Part shown: piece by piece, positions 24,333-30,523 of the stretch
Position numbering within the stretch: the stretch's first letter is position 1
How the letters are laid out: each line of letters opens with the position of its first letter
NCBI GenBank assembly: GCA_002483085.1
Contig: DLHF01000064.1
Location: forward strand, 1-30,523
Origin: Ignavibacteria bacterium UBA7675
GTDB lineage: Bacteria > Bacteroidota > Ignavibacteria > Kapaibacteriales > UB7675
Direction: 5' to 3'
DNA: 30,523 nucleotides
The notes under the pieces: generated by a model
Database searches by the model: none
What the model was told of the DNA's origin: nothing
Seen by the model: only the letters and a program-made list of their open reading frames with translations
Made by a program: the position numbers and the translations under genes

Positions 24333-24920
24333 AACACTACATCAAAAAGTTTTGACAGAAAACAACGAATAGAGTACGTTGTACTATCGGCCTGGTAAAA
24401 GACTTTTCAGGAAGAACGTAAAACTAATATTTTTTTCCCAATAAAAGAACAATTTTATTGGGAAAGGGATAAAGAGACGTGTTTTTTTGTCTGCTCGCCA
24501 ATTGATTCCCCTCCCGAACTTAACATTTATCTGATATTTATTCTGCGAATATCTGATATTTTTCTTCTGGAAGAAGTCATAGGAATAGTATAGTTGCAGT
24601 GCAATACACCGAGTAGAGGGCAGCGTTTACCAAGCTCTGGAGAATTTTAATAGCTGTCTATAGTTTTGACTTATCGAAATTGTCTTCGCACTGTGGCCAT
24701 AGAACGCGCAAAGACGAACTGACGATAGCAATGTGTAGACGGCGGGCAGAACAGCTACGCGGCGTTCGTCTGTGCCTCGCTCTTATGATGACTGCCGTGC
24801 GGTGCGTTCATCCATGATTCCTATGATAGCTGATATCAAGCCAAGCGCTTGATCAGAGACCGCAGCACTGCCATTGCTCCCTGCACCTGATGGCGTATTG
24901 CGCCAAACTCTCGACACTTC
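24333..24920. other. Divergent intergenic region between rpsA and mutS
   Basis: About 600 nt with no convincing gene. It must hold the rpsA promoter on the minus strand. It contains a 13-bp hairpin at 24434-24465 and a direct repeat TATCTGATATTT at about 24529-24540 and 24548-24559. The half nearer mutS (24680-24800) is GC-rich with scattered matches to the intergenic repeat family, but too weak to call a copy. Confidence 0.5.
24434..24465 (-). promoter_or_regulatory. Hairpin in the probable rpsA leader
   Basis: TTTCCCAATAAAA pairs perfectly with TTTTATTGGGAAA (13 bp) around the 6-nt loop GAACAA. It lies about 100-130 nt before the rpsA start. There is no T run after the stem on either strand (T tract precedes it on plus), so it is not a normal terminator. 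A role in S1 autoregulation or as an operator is possible but unproven. Confidence 0.4.
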
Positions 24921-24947
24921 TTACAGAAAATCTTACAGAAAATTTTG

Positions 24948-24955
24948 TACTTTTG
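24948..24955 (+). promoter_or_regulatory. Bacteroidota-type -7 promoter element of mutS
   Basis: TACTTTTG is an exact match to the TAnnTTTG -7 element of Bacteroidota housekeeping promoters. It ends only 4 nt before the mutS ATG, which implies a leaderless or near-leaderless mRNA. A direct repeat TTACAGAAAAT (24921-24931, 24933-24943) lies immediately upstream; no TTG -33 element is at the ideal distance. Confidence 0.6.
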
Positions 24956-24959
24956 CGTC

Positions 24960-27626
24960 ATGGCAACGAAAAAAGAGACGCCGCTGATGCGGCAATACCA
25001 TCAGATAAAGAGTAAACATCCCGACACGATTCTCCTGTTTCGGCTCGGTGATTTTTTCGAGACTTTTGAAGACGACGCGGTACTGACAGCGAAGGTCTGC
25101 GGCCTGACGCTTACCAAGCGCAACAATGGCGAGGCGGAAAATACTCCGCTGGCTGGGTTCCCGCATCATCAGCTCGACAATTACCTGCCGAAGCTCGTGC
25201 GCGCTGGCTATCGCGTGGCTGTGTGCGAACAGCTCGAAGACCCGAAGCACGCACGTGGTATTGTGCGGCGCGATGTCGTGGAGGTTGTCACTCCCGGCGT
25301 TGCGTTCAACGATAAGCTGCTCGACACGAAGCGCAACAACTACGTGGCGGCATTGGCTATTACCCAGGATCGCGCTGGCTCTCTGCACGTAGGGCTCTCC
25401 TGTGCCGATGTTTCTACTGGGGAATACTTTACGATGGAGCTGCCCTCTGCCGAGCTCATCTCTACATTAGAAACACTGCAACCAGCAGAAATCATCGTCA
25501 ATAAAAAATACCAGCAGCTCGCCGAGCCATTGCTAAACAAACTCGGATTCCGGCCCGCTCTTACAAAGCTGGAAGACTGGATTTTCGACGAGCGATTCTC
25601 GCGCGATAATTTGCTGCGGCACTTTGGCACCGCTTCGCTCAAAGGCTTTGGCATTGATACCATGACCCACGGTGTTGTTGCCGCAGGCGTGGTACTCCAC
25701 TATATCTCCGAAACGCAAAAAGGCAGCTTGCCTCATATCCGCAGGCTTGGCACCTATAATCCTTCGGAACACATGGCGCTCGACTTTGCCACGCGGCGCA
25801 ATCTCGAAATTACATTCTCCATGCACGACGCTTCGCACGAGGGCACGCTGATCGCCATTCTCGACAAAACAAAAACAGCAATGGGAGGACGCCTCTTTAA
25901 AAAATGGATTACCCGCCCGCTGCGACGCCTCCGCCCTATCGAACTGCGCCAAAATGCTGTGCGCTCGCTTGTGGAAAACGAACCTGCACGCTCGTTTCTC
26001 CAAAACGAACTCTCGCACGTGGGCGATATTGAACGCCTGATGTCGAAAGTATGCACTGGCCGCGCAACTCCGCGCGATATGATCAGCCTTCGCTCAACAC
26101 TCCAACGCATTCCCGATATACAGTCGGCCCTGCTGGCGTCGAGCTCTGAAACGCTGAAAAAAGTAGGCGATACGCTCGTGCTTATGAACGATACCGCCGC
26201 AATGCTCGAACAGGCCATTGTCGACGATCCGCCCGCGCAAATCGGCACTGGAGCTGCGTTCCGCGAAGGGTTCTCCCCCGAGCTCGATGAGATACGCGAT
26301 GCTATGTTCTCCGGAAAAAACTGGATAGCTTCCTACCAAGAAGAAGAGCGGAAAAGCTCCGGCATTCCATCGCTAAAAATCGGCTTCAACAATGTGTTTG
26401 GGTATTATATTGAAATCACCCACGCCCACCGTAATAAGGCACCCGAGCACTACGAGCGCAAACAGACGCTTGCCAATGCTGAGCGCTATACTACGCCCGA
26501 GCTCAAACAAATTGAAGCAAAAATTCTCAATGCAGAAGAGCGCATCGGCGAGCTCGAAAAGGAAATGTTCAACGAGCTGCGCCTTAAAGTAGCAGAGCAG
26601 GCCGAAACCGCTCAGTCCAATGCGTCGCTGCTGGCTATGGTAGATTGTATTCAGAGCTTTGCACAGGCAGCTTGCGACTATAATTTCTGCCGTCCGCAGA
26701 TGACAGAATCTGAGCGCATCAGTATTGCCGATGGCCGCCACCCGGTAGTAGAACGGCTGCTGCCAGTAGGCGAACGCTATATCCCCAACTCTACCTGTAT
26801 CGACACCGAAGAACAGCAGATTCACATTATTACCGGGCCCAATATGTCCGGAAAGTCGAGCTATTTGCGCCAAGTAGGGCTCATTGTACTGCTCGCGCAA
26901 ATCGGCGCCTATGTGCCTGCAAAATCGGCTGAGATAGGGCTGGTAGATACAATCTTTACGCGAGTAGGTGCCCAAGACAACATCACTGCGGGCGAAAGTA
27001 CATTTCTGGTAGAAATGCAGGAAGCAGCGGGCATTCTCAATAATGCTACACGCAAAAGCCTTATTTTGCTGGACGAAGTAGGGCGCGGCACAGCGACCTT
27101 CGACGGAATTTCGATAGCCTGGGCCATAGCCGAATACTTGCACGGGCACATCGGTGCGCGCACGCTCTTTGCCACGCATTACCACGAGCTGAACGAGCTG
27201 GCCGGGCGGTTCGAACGCATCCACAATTACAAAGCTGATGTCCAAGAAGTAGGCGATACGATTCTCTTTACACGCAAAATTATGCCCGGCGGTGCCGACC
27301 ATTCCTTTGGTATTCACGTTGCTGAAATGGCGGGCTTACCCCGCGAGGTGACGGCGCGTGCCAAGGAAATCATGCGCACGCTGGAGCAGCATTCTTCAGC
27401 CGAATTTTCTTCCGAATCGCTCCCCGCTACCGATACACCCGCAGTGTCGCGTGCGCCAGTGCAGGCTGTGGCGAGCAGACCCAACGAGCCCCAGCTCTCG
27501 CTGTTTGAGGTACAACTGCGCGACGACAGTTTGCGGCAAAAGCTCCTGGCCATAGACATCAACAGCCTTACGCCTATGCAGGCTCTGCGGATGATTGAAG
27601 AACTTCAAACAGAAATAAAGGGATAG
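24960..27626 (+). CDS. mutS: DNA mismatch repair protein MutS
   Basis: The 888-residue protein recognises base mismatches and starts MutL-dependent repair. Domain I carries the mismatch-probing F-x-E motif (GDFFETFEDDAV, Phe32 to Glu34). Domains II-IV follow, including the clamp. The ATPase has Walker A GPNMSGKSS near residue 626, the LLDEVGRGTATFDG Walker B and signature near 703, and FATHYHEL. The C-terminal region has the helix-turn-helix and a TPMQALRMIEEL tail typical of full-length MutS1. The frame opens upstream with a TTG at 24945, but the ATG at 24960 fits the family start and the promoter position. It appears intact. Confidence 0.97.
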   Translation: MATKKETPLMRQYHQIKSKHPDTILLFRLGDFFETFEDDAVLTAKVCGLTLTKRNNGEAENTPLAGFPHHQLDNYLPKLVRAGYRVAVCEQLEDPKHARGIVRRDVVEVVTPGVAFNDKLLDTKRNNYVAALAITQDRAGSLHVGLSCADVSTGEYFTMELPSAELISTLETLQPAEIIVNKKYQQLAEPLLNKLGFRPALTKLEDWIFDERFSRDNLLRHFGTASLKGFGIDTMTHGVVAAGVVLHYISETQKGSLPHIRRLGTYNPSEHMALDFATRRNLEITFSMHDASHEGTLIAILDKTKTAMGGRLFKKWITRPLRRLRPIELRQNAVRSLVENEPARSFLQNELSHVGDIERLMSKVCTGRATPRDMISLRSTLQRIPDIQSALLASSSETLKKVGDTLVLMNDTAAMLEQAIVDDPPAQIGTGAAFREGFSPELDEIRDAMFSGKNWIASYQEEERKSSGIPSLKIGFNNVFGYYIEITHAHRNKAPEHYERKQTLANAERYTTPELKQIEAKILNAEERIGELEKEMFNELRLKVAEQAETAQSNASLLAMVDCIQSFAQAACDYNFCRPQMTESERISIADGRHPVVERLLPVGERYIPNSTCIDTEEQQIHIITGPNMSGKSSYLRQVGLIVLLAQIGAYVPAKSAEIGLVDTIFTRVGAQDNITAGESTFLVEMQEAAGILNNATRKSLILLDEVGRGTATFDGISIAWAIAEYLHGHIGARTLFATHYHELNELAGRFERIHNYKADVQEVGDTILFTRKIMPGGADHSFGIHVAEMAGLPREVTARAKEIMRTLEQHSSAEFSSESLPATDTPAVSRAPVQAVASRPNEPQLSLFEVQLRDDSLRQKLLAIDINSLTPMQALRMIEELQTEIKG

Positions 27627-27797
27627 CGCTCTCTCTACGAAAACAGCGCCAAAAGCCATAATTCGCGAAAGAATCCGCACATACCCGTCGAATGCGTGCG
27701 GCTTGTGCTGGCTATTCCCGCCCTGCACACCAATAACATTGGCTCTTTCCACAATCTTCTTCCCTCTTCTCCGTCCTTTTCGGTTGCCAAAAATCTG

Positions 27798-27828
27798 TTG
27801 GCCATAATCGGAATTTGCAGTACTTTTG
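27798..27828 (+). promoter_or_regulatory. Bacteroidota-type promoter of rpoZ
   Basis: TTG at 27798-27800 and TACTTTTG at 27821-27828 are separated by 20 nt, matching the TTG/TAnnTTTG (-33/-7) pattern of Bacteroidota primary sigma factor promoters. The same 10-mer GTACTTTTGC precedes mutS. A GGAG lies 8 nt before the rpoZ ATG, which leaves a leader of about 28 nt. Confidence 0.75.
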
Positions 27829-27861
27829 CAAGATTCCAACTTAACAAACGGAGAGTACTCT

Positions 27862-28200
27862 ATGAAAGATTACATTGTCAACCCCGTGGTGCTGCGCTCG
27901 AAGGTGACCGACAAGAGCAGTATCTACGAGGCGATTGTGGCAATGGGCCTGCGTGCTCGTCAGATTAACGACGATATCAAGATGCAGCTTCAAGCACGCA
28001 TGCAGCATATCAGCCCAATCGATGACGATAACGAGTTTGGAAACTACGACCAGCTCGAAATCAGCAAGGAATTCGATAAAATACCCAAGCCAACCTTCCT
28101 CGCAATGCAGGAAATGCTGAGAGATAATATCCACTACGAACTGTTCAACAACGAGCAGGACAATGCGGAAGAAGAAAAGCCCCGGCGTAAGCGTCGCTGA
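27862..28200 (+). CDS. rpoZ: DNA-directed RNA polymerase omega subunit
   Basis: The 112-residue protein matches the RpoZ/omega family of FCB bacteria. IYEAIVAMGLRARQINDDIK near residues 20-40 is the conserved helix that clamps the beta-prime C-terminus. The rest is acidic and ends in a basic KPRRKRR tail. Omega helps assemble and stabilise RNA polymerase. ATG at 27862 follows a GGAG and is preferred over an in-frame start at 27826. coaBC follows downstream, as commonly in Bacteroidota and Chlorobi. Confidence 0.85.
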   Translation: MKDYIVNPVVLRSKVTDKSSIYEAIVAMGLRARQINDDIKMQLQARMQHISPIDDDNEFGNYDQLEISKEFDKIPKPTFLAMQEMLRDNIHYELFNNEQDNAEEEKPRRKRR

Positions 28201-28220
28201 TGCTCCGAGAAAATCTACAG

Positions 28221-28250
28221 GCCATTGCAATCAAATGCAGTGGCTTTTTT
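28221..28250 (+). terminator. Rho-independent terminator after rpoZ
   Basis: GCCATTGCA (28221-28229) pairs with TGCAGTGGC (28236-28244) with one T-G wobble, then six T. It lies 20 nt past the rpoZ stop codon. Downstream coaBC would need read-through or its own promoter. Confidence 0.8.
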
Positions 28251-28292
28251 ATTTTAGAGCCTTTCTGCACATTGCCAGATATGAAGAAGTAT

Positions 28293-28345
28293 GTGGCACG
28301 GGCGTCGCTGATAGGCCGATAGCCGCTGTCACCGGTCGCAAAACC
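28293..28345 (+). repeat. Intergenic repeat, copy D (forward, left end and core only)
   Basis: TGTGGCACGGGCGT (28293-28306) and core GCTGTCACCGGTCGCA (28325-28340) match copies A-C. No right-end block is seen before coaBC begins at 28386, so the copy is truncated. It lies between the rpoZ terminator and coaBC. Confidence 0.65.
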
Positions 28346-28385
28346 GCTTCGTGTTGTACAACCTCTGGCGCTATTTTCTAATCGT

Positions 28386-29831
28386 ATGATCCAGCAACAA
28401 CGCTTCAATCTCCTTCTCGGTGTAAGTGGTAGCATCGCGGCCTACAAAGCGGCGCAGCTCGCCCGCGATCTTATGCGCGCTGGTGGCGAGGTACGCGCTG
28501 TGATGACTCCCTCGGCAGTGCAGTTCCTCCCGGCGCTTACACTGGAAAATCTTACGCGCTATCCAGTCGCCGTTGGAATGTTCGATGCAGCAGTCCAGTC
28601 CGGTGGTTCCTGGCATATCCATCTGGCGCGCTGGTGCGATGTCATGCTCATCGCTCCTTGCTCCGCAGCTACACTCGGCAAGCTGGCCAATGGTATATGC
28701 GATACTGCTCTCACGACGCTCGCCCTAGCAGTGCCGCCCGCCTCGCTGCTCGTAGCTCCGGCAATGGACACAGAAATGTGGACACACCCCGCTACGCAAC
28801 GCAATGTAGATATACTGCGCTCGTATGGCGTGCGTATTATCCCGCCTGCTCACGGCGATCTGGCAAGCGGATTTACAGGCGAAGGACGCCTGCCCGAGCT
28901 CTCTGCACTCGTCGAAGTCGTACTTTCAGTCATAGGAGAAACAACTGTGCAACACAACCCGGAACAACATCCAGCAAACGAACCGCAGCAGCACAGTAGG
29001 GAGCAAGCCCAAGTGCAAGAGCCGCAAACACCACCGGAACAGCAACCAGCACCAGAGGAAGAAGTGCGTAGAGCGGTTGAGCGCCCCGATGAAACTCTTC
29101 AAGATGCCATAGACGCGCGAAAGTTCGATGTAGAATTGGAATTCGAGGCTCTGAAGTCTGGCAAGACGCTGAATACGTGGAAGGGTAAAACAGTGGTAAT
29201 TACCGCCGGACCTACCTATGAAAAAATCGACGATGTGCGGTTTATCGGCAACTATTCCTCGGGAAAAATGGGATTTGCCCTTGCCGAACAAGCAGCGCAG
29301 CTCGGTGCAAAAGTACAGCTTATTAGCGGGCCAGTAGCGCTGGCAACTCCTCACGGCGTAGAACGCACAAATGTAGAGTCCGCACAGCAGATGTACGATG
29401 CCGTCATGCCGCACGCCGATACAGCCGATGTCTTCATCCTCGCTGCTGCCGTAGCCGACTATGCACCTGCAAAAAAACACGATGGAAAGATTAAAAAATC
29501 TGATACTGGCGAGACCATGACCATCGAACTACAGCAAACGCCTGATATACTCGCCGCTCTGGGACGCGCCCGGCGCAGTGGTCAGGTGCTCGTGGGCTTT
29601 GCGCTCGAATCGGAACAGGTGCAGGAATATGGCCGCGAGAAACTACAACGCAAAAACTGCGATATGATCGTAGCGAATGCAGCAGGCAAACCCGATAGCG
29701 GTTTTGGCGGAGACAACAACACGATTTCCATTATCACAAAAGATGGATCCATGCGTTCGTTCCCACCCATGAGCAAACACGAGTGTGCACGGGAAATTCT
29801 CGGTGCAGTAGAGCGTTTTTTTGCAACGTAA
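28386..29831 (+). CDS. coaBC: Bifunctional phosphopantothenoylcysteine decarboxylase/phosphopantothenate-cysteine ligase
   Basis: The 481-residue protein carries out two steps of coenzyme A synthesis. CoaC (residues 1-185) is an FMN decarboxylase with GVSGSIAAYKA, catalytic His77 in WHIHL, a substrate loop PAMDTEMW (PAMN in many members) and LASGFTGEGRLPE, where Escherichia coli has the catalytic Cys of LACG. CoaB (265-481) has TAGPTYEKIDDVRFIGNYSSGKMG, AAAVADYAP and KIKKSD for CTP and acyl-phosphate chemistry. Between them is an unusually long linker of about 80 residues (186-264), Gln/Pro/Glu-rich; the Escherichia coli protein is 406 residues in total. The Cys-to-Ser change is common in Bacteroidota relatives as I recall, so it need not mean loss of function. 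No Shine-Dalgarno is seen. Confidence 0.95.
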   Translation: MIQQQRFNLLLGVSGSIAAYKAAQLARDLMRAGGEVRAVMTPSAVQFLPALTLENLTRYPVAVGMFDAAVQSGGSWHIHLARWCDVMLIAPCSAATLGKLANGICDTALTTLALAVPPASLLVAPAMDTEMWTHPATQRNVDILRSYGVRIIPPAHGDLASGFTGEGRLPELSALVEVVLSVIGETTVQHNPEQHPANEPQQHSREQAQVQEPQTPPEQQPAPEEEVRRAVERPDETLQDAIDARKFDVELEFEALKSGKTLNTWKGKTVVITAGPTYEKIDDVRFIGNYSSGKMGFALAEQAAQLGAKVQLISGPVALATPHGVERTNVESAQQMYDAVMPHADTADVFILAAAVADYAPAKKHDGKIKKSDTGETMTIELQQTPDILAALGRARRSGQVLVGFALESEQVQEYGREKLQRKNCDMIVANAAGKPDSGFGGDNNTISIITKDGSMRSFPPMSKHECAREILGAVERFFAT

Positions 29832-29848
29832 TCCATCCGCGATCTCCG

Positions 29849-29874
29849 CAGTGACGGCGCTTGAGCCGTCACTG
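29849..29874. repeat. REP-like palindrome 1
   Basis: A 10-bp stem (CAGTGACGGC with GCCGTCACTG) around the 6-nt loop GCTTGA. It starts 18 nt after the coaBC stop and, in the inner 22 bases, is the exact reverse complement of palindrome 2 at 30067-30088. With no T run, it is more like a REP element than a terminator. Confidence 0.75.
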
Positions 29875-29980
29875 GAACACACATCGCATTTTCACATTTG
29901 CCGAATTATCATATATTGATATTGATCAATCATCCCACACGGTGACGCACATCCGATCACGGGCGGCGGGATGTCATGTG

Positions 29981-30080
29981 CAATTGGTGACGGCTCAAAA
30001 CAATTGGTGACGGCTCAAAACAATTGGTGACGGCTCAAAACAATTGGTGACGGCTCAAAACAATTGGTGACGGCTCAAGC
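29981..30080 (+). repeat. Five-copy 20-bp tandem repeat
   Basis: The unit CAATTGGTGACGGCTCAAAA occurs four times without change (29981-30060). A fifth copy (30061-30080) ends in AAGC instead of AAAA and runs into palindrome 2. Each unit carries GTGACGGC, one arm of the REP-like palindromes. It is not a CRISPR array: the units are contiguous with no spacers. Confidence 0.95.
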
Positions 30081-30088
30081 GCCGTCAC
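30067..30088. repeat. REP-like palindrome 2
   Basis: GTGACGGC and GCCGTCAC arms enclose TCAAGC; the 22 bases are the exact reverse complement of 29851-29872. Its left arm is part of the fifth tandem unit. Two opposed palindromes around a spacer resemble a REP doublet (BIME/REPIN) as found beside REP-associated transposases. Confidence 0.8.
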
Positions 30089-30148
30089 TTCGGAATTATG
30101 CATCGACGGATTACCACCAATATTTCACCATTGTGTATGGATACGATT

Positions 30149-30505
30149 ATGCAACACCACAGGAAAAGACTGCGATTGCAGGGATTCGATTATACATCTC
30201 CAGGCGCATACTTTGTTACAACCTGTACATATAGGCGAATACCATTGCTGTCGCGAATTGAACAATGCAGTAGTGATATCGTTTGTCGTCTGAGCGAATA
30301 CGGACACATTGCAGAGGAATGTCTGACAGACCTTCAAAGGCAGTTCCCGCATGCTGTGCCGGACACCTATATTATCATGCCCGACCACGTCCATATCCTC
30401 ATATTGATAAGCCCGACTACACATCGGCAGTTTTCGCTGTCGCAGATTGTTAGAACATTCAAAACAATGTCGGCAAAACGCATTCGTCTGGCCGGAGCAG
30501 TATAA
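30149..30505 (+). pseudogene. Truncated REP-associated tyrosine transposase (IS200-like, Y1 HUH)
   Basis: From ATG at 30149 the frame encodes 118 residues beginning MQHHRKRLRLQGFDYTSPGAYFVT, the N-terminus of REP-associated/IS200-like transposases. The metal-binding HUH motif is present (MPDHVHILIL, His-Val-His) and FSLSQIVRTFKTMSAKRI matches the following helix. The protein stops at RLAGAV, just where intact members continue into a W-Q-R-x-Y-Y-E-H-I-type segment carrying the catalytic tyrosine. No catalytic tyrosine in that context is present, so the copy is probably inactive. The break coincides with a 21-bp sequence repeated in inverse at the start of the window. An in-frame ATG at 30098 would add 17 residues. 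Confidence 0.75.
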
Positions 30506-30523
30506 TACTCCCGGAAATTAGGA

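Noticed and set aside
24690..24800. GC-rich part of the rpsA-mutS gap as a sixth copy of the intergenic repeat
   Set aside because: Only short words such as GTGCGGTGCG match; neither the core nor the left end is recognisable.
29981..30080. Five-unit repeat as a CRISPR array
   Set aside because: The units are contiguous with no unique spacers and no cas genes are nearby.

Overview
The window looks like a chromosomal contig from a Gram-negative bacterium of the Bacteroidota/Chlorobiota (FCB) group. The evidence is two secreted proteins with type IX secretion C-terminal sorting tails, a TonB-dependent receptor paired with a DUF4249-type lipoprotein, split heptose kinase/adenylyltransferase genes for ADP-heptose (LPS core), the rpoZ-coaBC gene order, a TAnnTTTG-type -7 promoter element before mutS and rpoZ, and few Shine-Dalgarno sequences. 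A lineage such as Candidatus Kapabacteria or Ignavibacteria is possible but is inference only.

Layout. 1-1975 is an AT-rich block on the minus strand with a three-gene operon, HicA-like toxin, HicB-like antitoxin with a C-terminal extension, and SecB-like chaperone. It ends in a strong terminator and lies next to the 3' end of a tRNA-Pro(UGG) gene. 2228-4222 holds a PCMT-family methyltransferase and a PIG-L/LmbE deacetylase. 4600-7260 (minus) is a P2-type cation ATPase, preceded by a truncated P-loop kinase remnant. 7940-9706 holds an ICMT-like membrane methyltransferase, a small membrane protein and a nitroreductase. 9748-13015 is a TonB receptor plus DUF4249-like lipoprotein. 13021-15091 (minus) is a UgpC/MalK-type ABC ATPase and an SDR oxidoreductase. 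15368-19610 is a tandem pair of paralogous secreted T9SS proteins with Asp-box motifs. 19902-22276 (minus) is hldC, hldA and an exported protein with a FlgD-Ig-like C-terminus. 22479-24332 (minus) is ribosomal protein S1 with an RGG-like tail. 24960-29831 carries mutS, rpoZ and coaBC. The window ends with a REP-like palindrome/tandem repeat cluster beside a truncated REP-associated (IS200-like, Y1 HUH) transposase.

Most genes are ordinary housekeeping or cell-envelope functions. The parts that stand out are: (i) the HicA-HicB-SecB module, which reads as a toxin-antitoxin-chaperone (TAC) system built on HicAB; (ii) a family of intergenic repeats found in five places, with a conserved left end, core and right end; (iii) the REP-like/20-bp tandem array next to the transposase; and (iv) an exact 21-bp inverted repeat joining the two ends of the window, which may be a genome repeat or an assembly junction.
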